The notes below the pieces were generated by a model that saw only the letters and a list, made by a program, of their open reading frames with translations, was not told where the DNA came from and did no database searches. The position numbers and the translations under genes were made by a program. From assembly GCF_000300975.2 (NCBI RefSeq), contig NZ_AEEC02000018.1, forward strand, positions 1-64,000: a stretch of DNA of 64,000 nt. Direction: 5' to 3'. This document shows positions 49,570-58,960 of the stretch, in pieces; within the stretch, counting starts at the first letter, position 1; every line of letters begins with the position of its first letter. The DNA is from Herbaspirillum frisingense GSF30. GTDB lineage: Bacteria > Pseudomonadota > Gammaproteobacteria > Burkholderiales > Burkholderiaceae_D.

Positions 49570-50676
49570 TCAGAACTCGACCACGGAGCGGATCGATTCA
49601 CCGCTCTTCATCAGGTCGAAGCCTTCGTTGATGCGCTCCAGGGGCAGCTTGTGCGTGATCAGGTCGTCGATGTTGAGCTTGCCTTCCATGTACCAGTCGA
49701 CGATCTTGGGCACGTCGGTACGACCGCGCGCGCCGCCGAAGGCCGAGCCCTTCCAGACACGGCCGGTCACCAGCTGGAACGGACGGGTGGAGATTTCCTG
49801 GCCGGCTGCTGCCACGCCGATGATGATGGACTGACCCCAGCCCTTGTGGCAGCACTCCAGCGACTGGCGCATGGTGGTGGTGTTGCCGATGCACTCGAAG
49901 CTGTAGTCGGCGCCGCCGTCGGTGAGACCAATAATGGCATCGACCACGTTGGGGACGTCCTTGGGATTGATGAAGTCGGTCATGCCGAACTTGCGGGCCA
50001 TGGCTTCACGCGCCGGGTTCAGGTCCACGCCGATGATCTTGTTGGCACCGACCATCTTGGCTGCCTGGATCACGTTCAAGCCAATACCGCCCAGGCCGAA
50101 CACCACCACGTTGGCACCCGCCTCCACCTTGGCGGTGAACAGCACGGCGCCCACACCGGTGGTGACGCCACAGCCGATGTAGCAGACCTTGTCGAAGGGG
50201 GCATCGGAACGGATCTTGGCCAGGGCGATTTCCGGGACCACGATGTAGTTGGAGAAGGTCGAGGTGCCCATGTAGTGGAACAGGGGCTTGCCGTCCAGCG
50301 AGAAGCGGCTGGTGGCGTCGGGCATCAGGCCGCGGCCCTGGGTGGCGCGGATGGCCTGGCACAGGTTGGTCTTCTGCGAGAGGCAGAACTTGCACTCGCG
50401 GCATTCGGGGGTGTACAGGGGGATAACGTGGTCGTCCTTCTTGAGCGACTTCACGCCCGGGCCGACGTCGACCACCACGCCCGCGCCTTCATGGCCGAGG
50501 ATGGCGGGGAAGATGCCCTCCGGGTCGGCGCCGGAGAGTGTGTAGTAGTCGGTATGGCAGATGCCGGTGGCCTTGATCTCGACCAGGACTTCGCCGGCCT
50601 TGGGGCCGCCGAGTTCGACTTCCTCGATGGTCAAGGGCTTGCCTGCCTGCCATGCTACCGCTGCTCTTGTCTTCAT
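49570..50676 (-). CDS. frmA: S-(hydroxymethyl)glutathione dehydrogenase / class III alcohol dehydrogenase
   Basis: Oxidises S-hydroxymethylglutathione (formaldehyde adduct) to S-formylglutathione with NAD; also reduces S-nitrosoglutathione. The 368-residue protein has the catalytic zinc ligands in [14 protein letters not shown] and LGHEGAGVV, the structural zinc Cys cluster [15 protein letters not shown], and the cofactor-binding [28 protein letters not shown]. The start [15 protein letters not shown] at 50676 is the family N-terminus. fghA follows. No frmR-type repressor gene is adjacent, so regulation is not visible here. Confidence 0.96.
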   Translation of the reverse strand: MKTRAAVAWQAGKPLTIEEVELGGPKAGEVLVEIKATGICHTDYYTLSGADPEGIFPAILGHEGAGVVVDVGPGVKSLKKDDHVIPLYTPECRECKFCLSQKTNLCQAIRATQGRGLMPDATSRFSLDGKPLFHYMGTSTFSNYIVVPEIALAKIRSDAPFDKVCYIGCGVTTGVGAVLFTAKVEAGANVVVFGLGGIGLNVIQAAKMVGANKIIGVDLNPAREAMARKFGMTDFINPKDVPNVVDAIIGLTDGGADYSFECIGNTTTMRQSLECCHKGWGQSIIIGVAAAGQEISTRPFQLVTGRVWKGSAFGGARGRTDVPKIVDWYMEGKLNIDDLITHKLPLERINEGFDLMKSGESIRSVVEF

Positions 50677-51445
50677 AGGGATGGGTCCTTTATCTGGTAA
50701 TGGGGAATACGTGGAGGTAACCTGGGATGGGTGCATCCTGCTCAGCCTCAACTGCGGCGGCGATCAGGGCTGCGCTCAGCGACTGAGGTACTGGTGTACT
50801 GAGATGCTGTGATCCTGGACGCAGTATTATCGCATTGCAAACGAAAATGCAGTTGCCGCATTGCGCAAGTGAGTTTTTACGGGTCATCTTGATGTCAGAA
50901 CAAGTGAAAATTTCCGTCTGACATGAAAAACCTGCTACCGCGTTGCGGCATCGCCGCCACGATAATGACAAAGCCCTTGGCTTGGGGTAAGGTTGCTACA
51001 AAACAAACGATAGCCGGGGACGGCCAGCGCGCTGCAGCGCCTCAAGCACGACAGGGCAAGGCAGGGACAAAGCAAGGACAAGGCGAGAGCAGGGCCGGAG
51101 CAATCACGACATCCAGGGTAGCGAGCGCAGATGGCCCTGTTCCAACCATGCGTATCTGCCGACCATCATCTGGTTGTACGCAATACGACAAGACGCATCA
51201 AGCGCAGCATCAGACGGGATGGCATACTGTCATCCTTCGTATCAGCAAGTGGGGGCATCCACGTAATTTTGGCGTAAGCAACGGTCACTATGGTGACCGC
51301 CTGCGGCGATGTGTTGTGCCAGCGGCTTGGCACAGGACGTCAACGGCAGGAAAAATGCGCCTTGCGTGAGAGAGCTGTCGAACGGTCATCCGGCAGGCGT
51401 CGGACGAATGGATGAGCAGCACCAAGCTGCCTAACGACAGGTGAT
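50677..51445. other. Long intergenic stretch without a supported gene
   Basis: Between divergent frmA and the GGDEF-EAL gene. A 148-codon frame (50923-51369) exists, but its composition and lack of family resemblance argue against it. A purine-rich, GACAAGGC-like low-complexity part lies at about 51045-51095. Promoters of both neighbours should be here; none could be assigned with confidence. Confidence 0.5.
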
Positions 51446-54400
51446 GTGATAGTTGGTCACATGGGAAAACAGAACAAATCACCGGGACGCACGGGTTATA
51501 CCCTGAAGACCTTGCTGCTGTTCGTCGGCTTCGTCGGGTCGTTCATCGTGGTACAGACATGGTGGGAAATCCGCCAGGACCGGCAGTTGACCATCGATTC
51601 CGAACGCGCCAGTTCGATGGCCGCCGTGCGCAGCGTGCAAGAGCATGCCGAGCGCGTCTTCGGCGACCTCGACAAGATGCTGTGGAATACCGCCGAGCAC
51701 ATCCAGGGTGCCGGCCCCGACCTGCTGGACGACGACCAGGCCCTGTACCACCTGCTCTCGGAGATGCAGCAGCGCCTGCCTACGGTGATGGTGCTGCGTT
51801 ATGTGGATCGCAACGGCAATACCCGCGCCAGTTCGCTGCGCGCCTTCGATACCACCAGCATTCCCGAGGATCGCAAGCTGACCTTTGTCGACGGCAATCC
51901 GGCGCGCCCTACCCTGTTCGTCGGCCAGCTCATGCGCAGCCGCTACAACCGCGAACTGGTGTTGCCGGTGGCGATGAACCTGTTCGATCGCAGCGCACGG
52001 CCGATCGGCTTGCTGGTGGCCGAATTGCGGGCGGCGACCTTCTTCGATTTCTACAAGCGCATCACCAACTTCGAGGCCATCGTCTCGCTGCGCTCGGAGA
52101 GTGGCTCGATGATGCTGCGCTCGCCCTATGAGGAACGCTGGCTGAACGTGAGCCTGGCCGACGCCAAGAGCATGGGGCGCATCCGGGCCGGCGCCGAGGA
52201 AGGCGCCTTCGAGGAAATCTCGCACCTGACCGGCGAATCGCTGCTGTTCTCCTACAAGCGGCTGGAAAAATGGTCGCTGGTGGCGGTCTACGCGCGCCGC
52301 ATGGAAGACGTACTGGCGCCCTGGCGCAGCCGCACCGAGAACCGCATCCTGCTGACCACGGGGATACTCGGTTTCATCCTGATCGCGCTGATTTCCTTCC
52401 TGGTCTACTACCGCTACCAGCGGCGCCTGGACAACGCGTTGTCGGCCAGTGAATATCGCTATCGCAAGCTCTATGAGGAGGGCAGCGATCCCATCGTGCT
52501 GATTTCGTCGGAGCTGCGCTATCTGGACTGCAATGCCGCCGCACTGCGCTTTTTCGGCGTGCCGGACAAGGAGCGCATCATCGGCCGCAAGGTCGGCCTG
52601 TTCTCGCGCCAAAAGGCCAGGACGGCAGAGCAGCCGGATATCGATGAGCTGGTCGGCCGCGTGCTCTCCGGCCAGCCACAGCAGTTCGAGTGGGTGACCG
52701 TACGACGCAACAAGATCATCCACACCGACGTCACGCTGAACCGGGCCGAATTCGAGCGGGGCTATGCGATCTTCGCCATCCTGCGTGACATCAGTGCCCG
52801 CAAGCGCGCCGAACTGCTGCAAAGCGAGCAGAACCGGGTGCTGCACATGGTCATGGCCGATGAAGACCTGGATGGCATCCTCAACGAAATCGTCGGCTTT
52901 GCCGATGCCCAGATTCCCTACGGCGCCAGTTGCGTGATGCTGGTCAACGAGCAGGCTTCGCATTTCACCACCGTCTTGAGCCGGCGTTATCCGCCCCGCC
53001 TGTTGCGGGCGCTGCAGGGCATGCCGATCCGGCACGGTTGCGGCGTCGGCGCGGAGGCGGCGCTGCGACGCGGGCCCTGCATCGTCACCGATATCGCGCG
53101 TGATCCGGTGACTGAACACCTGCGGGTGCTGATCGATGTGGAGGTCTATCCCTCCTGCGGCGCCTGGCCCATCATCGGCAAGGAAGGGCAATTGCTGGGC
53201 GTGTTTGCCGCCCTGCTCAAGGAAAACCAGGCCCCCAGCAATGAATACCTGCAACTGGCCAATATCGCGGCCGACCTGGCCAGCGTGGCCATCGAAAGCC
53301 GTCGCGCCGACGAACGCATCCGCCACCTGGCGCACTACGATGAACTGACGGGCCTGCCCAACCGCTTCCTGTGCACCCAGCACGTCTCCAATGCCATCAC
53401 CCACGCCGAACACCGCAATGGCATGGTGGCGGTGCTGCTGATGGACCTGGACCGCTTCAAGAACATCAACGATACCTTCGGCCACGAAGCTGGCGAGGCA
53501 GTGCTGCAGGAAATCGCCCAGCGCTTCCGCAACAGCCTGCGCGAACTGGACATCCTGGCCCGGGTGGGCGGGGACGAGTTCATCGTGCTGGTGGATGACT
53601 TCGACGATCCGCTGCAACTGGGCGAGATCGCGCAGAAGCTGCTCTCCGAGGCACGCAAGCCCTTCATCATCGATGGTCAGGAAGCGATGCTGTCGGCCAG
53701 TATCGGCATCGCCACCTATCCCGGCGATGGCGACAATGCGCAGACCCTGATCAAGAACGCCGATATCGCCATGTACCGTGCCAAGCACCATGGCAAGGAC
53801 GACTATCGCTTCTTCTCCGACGAGGTCAACACCAATACGGTGGAGCGCATCGCCCTGGAAGCCGAGCTGCGCCGCGCCATCGAGCGCGCCGAATTCGTGG
53901 TGCACTACCAGCCCAAGATCAACCTGGCCAGCGGCAGCATCGTCGGCGCCGAGGCGCTGGTGCGCTGGCAGCACCCGGTACGCGGTCTGTTGCCCCCGGG
54001 CGAATTCATCCCGCTGGCAGAGGAGACGCGCCTGATCGACCAGATCGGACTGGAGGTGCTGGACGTGGCCTGCCGCGACATCGGCCTGATGCTGGAGCGC
54101 AACCTGGAATGCGGACGCATCTCCATCAACCTCACCGGCAGCCAGTTCGGTGACGAACACCTGCTCGACGACATCAAGTCGGTGGTGGCGCGCCACGGCA
54201 CACCACCGGCCTGCCTGGAATTCGAGATCACCGAAAGCATGGTGATGCACAATCGTGACCAGGCCATTGCCATCATGGATGGCATCCGCGCCGAGGGCTT
54301 CACCATCTCCATCGACGACTTCGGCACCGGCTACTCGTCACTGGCTTACCTGAAGCGCTTCCCGGTCAATACCCTGAAGATCGACAAGTCCTTCATCAAC

Positions 54401-54664
54401 GACATCCCCGATGACGCCAACAGCAGCGCCATCGTGCAGGCCATCATCGCCATGAGCCATGCCTTGAACCTGAAGGTGGTGACTGAAGGCGTGGAGACCG
54501 AAAAGCAGTTGCAGGCTCTGCGCGAATTCGGTTCGGACGAATACCAGGGCTATTACTTCAGCAAGCCGGTTCCCTATGTGCAGTTCCTGCAGATGCTGCT
54601 GATGCAGCAGCAGGCGCTGCGGCAGGCGGCGCAGGCCCTGGTCATCGAAGGCAGCCCGCCCTGA
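51446..54664 (+). CDS. Large membrane sensor with PAS, GAF, GGDEF and EAL domains
   Basis: A 1072-residue c-di-GMP enzyme. Order: membrane span at about 20-40 (TLLLFVGFVGSFIVVQTWW), periplasmic Cache-like sensor at about 45-300, second span near 305-325, PAS at about 340-460, GAF at about 470-620, GGDEF at about 635-795 (ARVGGDEFIVL, with a preceding RELD inhibitory site) and EAL at about 805-1055 (GAEALVRW, DDFGTGYSSLAYLKRFP). Both catalytic motifs are intact. The GTG at 51446 has AGGTG close by; an ATG at 51461 is the alternative. It appears monocistronic. Confidence 0.92.
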   Translation: MIVGHMGKQNKSPGRTGYTLKTLLLFVGFVGSFIVVQTWWEIRQDRQLTIDSERASSMAAVRSVQEHAERVFGDLDKMLWNTAEHIQGAGPDLLDDDQALYHLLSEMQQRLPTVMVLRYVDRNGNTRASSLRAFDTTSIPEDRKLTFVDGNPARPTLFVGQLMRSRYNRELVLPVAMNLFDRSARPIGLLVAELRAATFFDFYKRITNFEAIVSLRSESGSMMLRSPYEERWLNVSLADAKSMGRIRAGAEEGAFEEISHLTGESLLFSYKRLEKWSLVAVYARRMEDVLAPWRSRTENRILLTTGILGFILIALISFLVYYRYQRRLDNALSASEYRYRKLYEEGSDPIVLISSELRYLDCNAAALRFFGVPDKERIIGRKVGLFSRQKARTAEQPDIDELVGRVLSGQPQQFEWVTVRRNKIIHTDVTLNRAEFERGYAIFAILRDISARKRAELLQSEQNRVLHMVMADEDLDGILNEIVGFADAQIPYGASCVMLVNEQASHFTTVLSRRYPPRLLRALQGMPIRHGCGVGAEAALRRGPCIVTDIARDPVTEHLRVLIDVEVYPSCGAWPIIGKEGQLLGVFAALLKENQAPSNEYLQLANIAADLASVAIESRRADERIRHLAHYDELTGLPNRFLCTQHVSNAITHAEHRNGMVAVLLMDLDRFKNINDTFGHEAGEAVLQEIAQRFRNSLRELDILARVGGDEFIVLVDDFDDPLQLGEIAQKLLSEARKPFIIDGQEAMLSASIGIATYPGDGDNAQTLIKNADIAMYRAKHHGKDDYRFFSDEVNTNTVERIALEAELRRAIERAEFVVHYQPKINLASGSIVGAEALVRWQHPVRGLLPPGEFIPLAEETRLIDQIGLEVLDVACRDIGLMLERNLECGRISINLTGSQFGDEHLLDDIKSVVARHGTPPACLEFEITESMVMHNRDQAIAIMDGIRAEGFTISIDDFGTGYSSLAYLKRFPVNTLKIDKSFINDIPDDANSSAIVQAIIAMSHALNLKVVTEGVETEKQLQALREFGSDEYQGYYFSKPVPYVQFLQMLLMQQQALRQAAQALVIEGSPP

Positions 54665-54704
54665 GCGCTGCCCCTGCCCTCCCCCCCGGCTCTTGCCTCT
54701 GCCC

Positions 54705-55988
54705 TCACTGCGAAGATCGCGAACTGAGCCGGTCGACCTGGTACAGCGAGGGGAACAGGCGAATCCACAACAGCACGATGACCACCGTGCCGATGCCCCC
54801 GATCAGCACCGCCGGCACCGCACCGAACCAGGCCGCGGTCAGCCCCGACTCGAACTCCCCCAACTGGTTGGAGGTGCCGATGAAGACTGAATTGACGGCC
54901 GACACCCGGCCGCGCATGGCGTCTGGCGTCTCCAGCTGGACGAAGGACGAGCGCACCACCACGCTGATCATGTCGGCCGCCCCCAGCACCGCCAGCGCGG
55001 CCAGCGAGAGCGGGAACCAGTGTGAGAGGCCAAAGACGATGGTCGCCATCCCGAACACCGCGACGGCAATGAACATGGTGCGGCCCACGCGACCGCCCAG
55101 GGGCCGGCGCGCCAGCCACAGGGCCACCACCAGCGCACCGGCCGCAGGTGCCGAGCGCAGCAGGCCCAGGCCGGCGGCACCGGTATGCAGGATGTCATTG
55201 GCATAGACCGGCAGCAAGGCAGTGGCGCCGCCCAGCAGTACGGCAAACATGTCCAGCGAAATGGCGCCGAAGATGGCCGGCTTGCTGCGAATGAAGGCCA
55301 GGCCGGCGAATACCGATGACAGGCTGGCACCGGTCGGCTTGGCGGCAGCCGCAGCAGAAGCAGTGGCTGACGCGGGTCGCCGGATCAAGGACAGCAGCAG
55401 GCTGCACAGGGCGAACAGGGCGCAACTGCTGGCGTACACCACGGCCGGTCCGGCCACGTAGAGCAGGCCGCCCAGCGCCGGGCCGATGATGATGGCGAAC
55501 TGGGTGGCCGACGCCGAGCCGGCCACCGCGCCCGGCAAGGCCCTGGGCGACATCAGACTGGGTAGCAGGGCCGACATGGTCGGCTTGGAGAATGCGCGAC
55601 CGGCACCGATGACGGCGACGATGGCGAAGATCATCTCGCGATTGAGCCAGCCGCCGATGCTGCCCAGGGCCAGCGTGGCCGCAGCCAGGGCCTCCACCAG
55701 CGCGCTGATGCGGGCCACATTGCGCCGATCATGGCGATCGGCCACATGGCCGACCACGAACACCAGGAACAGCGAGGGAATGAACTGCACCAGTCCGACG
55801 ATACCCAGGTCGAAGGCGCTGTGAGTGAGCTGGTAGACCTGCCAGCCGACCGCCACGATCTGCATCTGCAATGCGATGGTGGAGGCCACGCTGGCGCACC
55901 AGAACAATTTGAAGGGGGTGTGGTGACGCAAAGGCTGCTGGTCGTCGCCGGCCTGGTCGGGCTGTTCGGTGGTACTGGTGGATGACAT
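54705..55988 (-). CDS. MFS transporter, EntS-like
   Basis: A 427-residue protein with about 12 membrane spans. Resemblance is to the EntS/MFS_3 group: FWCASVASTIALQMQIVAVGWQVYQLTHSAFDLG near the N-terminus, FVVGHVADRHDRRNVARIS (the conserved cytoplasmic loop), and VVRSSFVQLETPDAMRGRVSAVNSVFIGTSNQLGEFESG near the end. EntS exports enterobactin, but no siderophore synthesis genes lie in this window, so the substrate is unknown. It converges with the GGDEF-EAL gene, about 40 bases apart. Confidence 0.88.
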   Translation of the reverse strand: MSSTSTTEQPDQAGDDQQPLRHHTPFKLFWCASVASTIALQMQIVAVGWQVYQLTHSAFDLGIVGLVQFIPSLFLVFVVGHVADRHDRRNVARISALVEALAAATLALGSIGGWLNREMIFAIVAVIGAGRAFSKPTMSALLPSLMSPRALPGAVAGSASATQFAIIIGPALGGLLYVAGPAVVYASSCALFALCSLLLSLIRRPASATASAAAAAKPTGASLSSVFAGLAFIRSKPAIFGAISLDMFAVLLGGATALLPVYANDILHTGAAGLGLLRSAPAAGALVVALWLARRPLGGRVGRTMFIAVAVFGMATIVFGLSHWFPLSLAALAVLGAADMISVVVRSSFVQLETPDAMRGRVSAVNSVFIGTSNQLGEFESGLTAAWFGAVPAVLIGGIGTVVIVLLWIRLFPSLYQVDRLSSRSSQ

Positions 55989-56209
55989 GTCTGGATGTGG
56001 AGATTGGGCGATGTGGACCGGAACAGCAGACTGTGAGCGGCTGCACCGGCATCACGCAGACGGTCTTGGCGCCGCTGCGGCCCTGCCCTGCAAGGCAGGT
56101 CGGGCGCAGATATACTACCCGATCCCGCGCCCGCCGGCTGAAGCAGGCCCCCATCTGCGATCGACGCTGAAGTCGGCGCCGCAGTCGGCCAATTACAAGG
56201 AGAACCAAT

Positions 56210-57259
56210 ATGCAGTACCGCCAACTCGGCCGCACCGACATCCAGGTCAGCCAGATCACCCTGGGGACCATGACCTGGGGTGAACAGAACAGCGAAGCCG
56301 AGGCCCACTCGCAACTCGATCTGGCCGTTGAACGCGGCATCAACCTGATCGATGCCGCCGAGATGTATCCGGTGCCACCCAAGCCGGAAACGCAGGGCCT
56401 GACCGAGCGCTATCTCGGCACCTGGCTCAAGAAGTCCGGCCAGCGCGACCGTCTGCTCATCGCGACCAAATGCACCGGCCCGGCACGCAAGCCGCATAAC
56501 CCGCGCCATATCCGCGGCGGCATCAACAACCTGGACCGCAAGGGCTTGACCGAGGCCTTGCATGGCAGCCTGGAGCGCCTGCAGCTGGATCACGTGGACC
56601 TGTACCAACTGCACTGGCCGGACCGCAGCGTGAACAGCTTCGGCCAGCTCGGCTACCAGCACGTGGACGATGAGAGCACGGTACCGGTCGAGGAGACGCT
56701 CAAGGTCCTGAGCGAATTCGTGAAGGCGGGCAAGATCCGCACCATCGGCCTGTCCAACGAAACCGCCTGGGGCGTGGCGCAATTCCTGCGCGCGGCCGAG
56801 CAGCACGGGCTGGAGCGCATTGTCACGATCCAGAATCCCTACAACCTGCTCAACCGCAGCTTCGAGATCAACCTGGCAGAGTTTGCCCATCGTGAGCAGG
56901 TCGGCCTGCTGGCCTATTCACCGCTGGCCTTCGGCATGTTGAGCGGCAAGTATCTTGACGGCGCCCGCCCTGCCGGAGGCCGCCTGACGCTGTTCGAGCG
57001 CTTTGTACGCTATACCAATCCGCAAGCCGAACGCGCCACGGCCGAGTACGTCGCCCTGGCCCGCAAGCACGGCCTGGACCCGGCGCAGATGGCCCTGGCC
57101 TATGTGAACAGCCGTTCCTTCCTGACCTCCAACATCATTGGCGCCACCACGCTGGACCAGCTGCGCAGCAATATCGATAGCGCCCAGTTGGAGTTGAGCG
57201 AGGAAGTGCTGGCGGGGATCGAGGCAATCCATCGCGCCCAGCCGAATCCGGCACCCTGA
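56210..57259 (+). CDS. tas: NADP(H)-dependent aldo-keto reductase, Tas-like
   Basis: A 349-residue reductase close to E. coli Tas. Family blocks are MQYRQLGRTDIQVSQITLGTMTWGEQN, LIDAAEMYPVPPKPETQGLTERYLG (catalytic Asp and Tyr), LLIATKCTGPAR (Lys), VDLYQLHWPDR (His) and a C-terminal LTSNIIGATTLDQLRSNI cofactor-binding region. AAGGAG lies seven bases before ATG 56210. It is a single gene followed by a strong terminator. The physiological substrate is not known. Confidence 0.94.
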   Translation: MQYRQLGRTDIQVSQITLGTMTWGEQNSEAEAHSQLDLAVERGINLIDAAEMYPVPPKPETQGLTERYLGTWLKKSGQRDRLLIATKCTGPARKPHNPRHIRGGINNLDRKGLTEALHGSLERLQLDHVDLYQLHWPDRSVNSFGQLGYQHVDDESTVPVEETLKVLSEFVKAGKIRTIGLSNETAWGVAQFLRAAEQHGLERIVTIQNPYNLLNRSFEINLAEFAHREQVGLLAYSPLAFGMLSGKYLDGARPAGGRLTLFERFVRYTNPQAERATAEYVALARKHGLDPAQMALAYVNSRSFLTSNIIGATTLDQLRSNIDSAQLELSEEVLAGIEAIHRAQPNPAP

Positions 57260-57280
57260 CGCCTGCTTGGCGCGAGCAAT

Positions 57281-57308
57281 AAAAAACCGGCGACGCGCCG
57301 GTTTTTTT
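57281..57308. terminator. Bidirectional terminator
   Basis: Stem ACCGGCG / CGCCGGT with a three-base loop, flanked by six A on the left and seven T on the right. It lies 21 bases after tas and faces the converging transporter gene. Confidence 0.9.
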
Positions 57309-57342
57309 GTGTCATCACATCGCTCAAACGCGCAAGCAATTT

Positions 57343-58350
57343 TCAGTCGCCGCTGCTTTCAGTGGCCACGGCCGCTTGCACCTGCTCCTCGCGGGCACCG
57401 TAGCGCGCCGCCATCACCGCACACACCATCAACTGGATCTGGTGGAACAGCATCACCGGCAGCAGCACCATGCCGATGGCGCCGCTGGAGAACAGCACCT
57501 TGGCCATCGGTACGCCCGAGGCAAGGCTCTTCTTGGAGCCGCAGAAGACGATGGTGATCTCGTCTTCCTTGTTGAACCCGAGGCGACGGCTGCCGAAGGT
57601 GGTGATGCCCATGATGATGGCCAGCAGCACGGCATTGATCACCAGCAGCGCCACCAGCATGGACACCGGCACCTGGTGCCACAACCCTTGCACCACGGCT
57701 TCGCTGAAGGCCACGTAGACCACCAGCAGGATGGAGCTCTGGTCGACGAACTTGAGCCAGGACTTGTTGCGCTCGATCCAGCGGCCGATCCAGGGACGGG
57801 CGATCTGACCGGCCACGAAGGGCAGCAATAACTGATAGACGATTTTCAGGATCGAATCGAGCGAGGAATGTCCGCCGCCGTCATGCGCTACCACCAGCAC
57901 ACCCACCAATAGCGGCGTGAGGAAAATGCCCAGCAGGTTGGAGGCGGAGGCGGCGCAGATGGCCGCCGGCACGTTGCCGCGCGCCACCGAGGTAAAGGCG
58001 ATGGAAGACTGTACGGTGGAAGGCAGCACGCACAGGAACAGCAGGCCCAGGTACAGCTCGGGCGTGATGAACTGCAGCAGCACGGGCTTCAACAACAGTC
58101 CGATCAGGGGAAACAGGGCGAAGGTGCAGAGCAATACCGTCACATGCAGCTTCCAGTGGGTGAAGCCGGCTACCACCGCCTCGCGCGAGAGCTTGGCGCC
58201 ATGCATGAAGAACAGCAGGCCGATCATGAAGGTGGTCAGGCCATCGAAGGCCTCGGCCACCTGGCCGGTACAGGGAAGGAAGGATGCTGTGAGCACGACG
58301 GCCAGCAGCATCAGGGTCATGTTGTCGGGCAGGAAGCGGGGACGGGCCAT
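57343..58350 (-). CDS. SBF-like bile acid:sodium symporter family protein (YfeH-like)
   Basis: A 335-residue membrane protein with about ten spans: MTLMLLAVVLTASFLPCTG, FMIGLLFFMHGAKLSREAVVAG, TVLLCTFALFPLIGLLLKP, LFLCVLPSTVQSSIAFTSVARGN, and VFCGSKKSLASGVPMAKVLF later. The SBF-like signature (VLPSTVQSSIAFTSVA and GSKKSLA) is clear. Substrate unknown for these bacterial members. The start at 58350 is set by the family N-terminus MARPRFLPDN; the longer frame adds residues in the upstream gene space. Confidence 0.9.
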   Translation of the reverse strand: MARPRFLPDNMTLMLLAVVLTASFLPCTGQVAEAFDGLTTFMIGLLFFMHGAKLSREAVVAGFTHWKLHVTVLLCTFALFPLIGLLLKPVLLQFITPELYLGLLFLCVLPSTVQSSIAFTSVARGNVPAAICAASASNLLGIFLTPLLVGVLVVAHDGGGHSSLDSILKIVYQLLLPFVAGQIARPWIGRWIERNKSWLKFVDQSSILLVVYVAFSEAVVQGLWHQVPVSMLVALLVINAVLLAIIMGITTFGSRRLGFNKEDEITIVFCGSKKSLASGVPMAKVLFSSGAIGMVLLPVMLFHQIQLMVCAVMAARYGAREEQVQAAVATESSGD

Positions 58351-58458
58351 GGCGGTATCGATTCTGTTGTAATGGTATGACCCGTGCCGGGGCGCGGGCA
58401 AACCGCCATTTTACGTGAGAGGCGCCGTCCCTTGCAGTACCGCAGGAGGCGATGCGGC

Positions 58459-58797
58459 TCAGGCCTTGCGCACGAATTCGGTCTTCAGGCCCATGGAGCC
58501 AAAGCCGTCGATCTTGCAGTCGATATCGTGGTCGCCCTCGACCAAGCGGATGTTCTTGACCTTGGTCCCCATCTTGACCACGCCACCGCCGCCCTTCAGT
58601 TTCAGGTCCTTGATGACGGTGACGGTATCGCCATCCTGCAGCACGTTGCCGGATGCATCGCGCCACACGCGGGCCTGTTCGGCGGCGGGAGTCGCCTGGG
58701 CGCTCCATTCATGGCCGCATTCCGGGCAGACCAGCTGGTTGCCGTCCTCGTAGGTGAATTCAGACTGGCATTGGGGACAGGCGGGCAAGGTGCTCAT
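58459..58797 (-). CDS. YjdM/PhnA family zinc-ribbon protein
   Basis: A 112-residue cytoplasmic protein. The N-terminal zinc ribbon [25 protein letters not shown] has four Cys. The C-terminal PhnA-type domain contains [46 protein letters not shown] in consecutive blocks. The family was once called PhnA and linked to phosphonate use, but that role is not established. The ATG at 58797 is used since the extra upstream residues are not conserved in style. It stands alone. Confidence 0.93.
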   Translation of the reverse strand: MSTLPACPQCQSEFTYEDGNQLVCPECGHEWSAQATPAAEQARVWRDASGNVLQDGDTVTVIKDLKLKGGGGVVKMGTKVKNIRLVEGDHDIDCKIDGFGSMGLKTEFVRKA

Positions 58798-58892
58798 GAA
58801 AACTCCGGCAATTAGCGTGAAAAGGCAGCGATTGTACTGCTTCAACCGCCAACTACACCATGATCCTGCTCATCTTCACCATCGAAAACATG

Positions 58893-58928
58893 AAAAAAAC
58901 GGCAGATCCGCCTGGGCAGACCTGCCGT
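58893..58928 (-). terminator. Rho-independent terminator of the ftr operon
   Basis: Minus-strand stem ACGGCAG / CTGCCGT with a longer loop and a following run of seven T. It lies 33 bases after the ftrD stop. Confidence 0.82.
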
Positions 58929-58960
58929 CCTTGGTGTTGACTTCGCTGCTGCGTCCCTGC

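Noticed and set aside
50923-51369. 148-codon plus-strand frame between frmA and the GGDEF-EAL gene
   Set aside because: No Shine-Dalgarno, odd composition and no family resemblance; the region is better explained as intergenic.
51479-54250. 923-codon minus-strand frame
   Set aside because: Antisense to the PAS-GAF-GGDEF-EAL gene; His/Gln/Asp-rich composition typical of a shadow.
54705-55988. Siderophore export locus around the EntS-like transporter
   Set aside because: No siderophore synthesis, receptor or esterase genes lie nearby, so only the transporter family is claimed.
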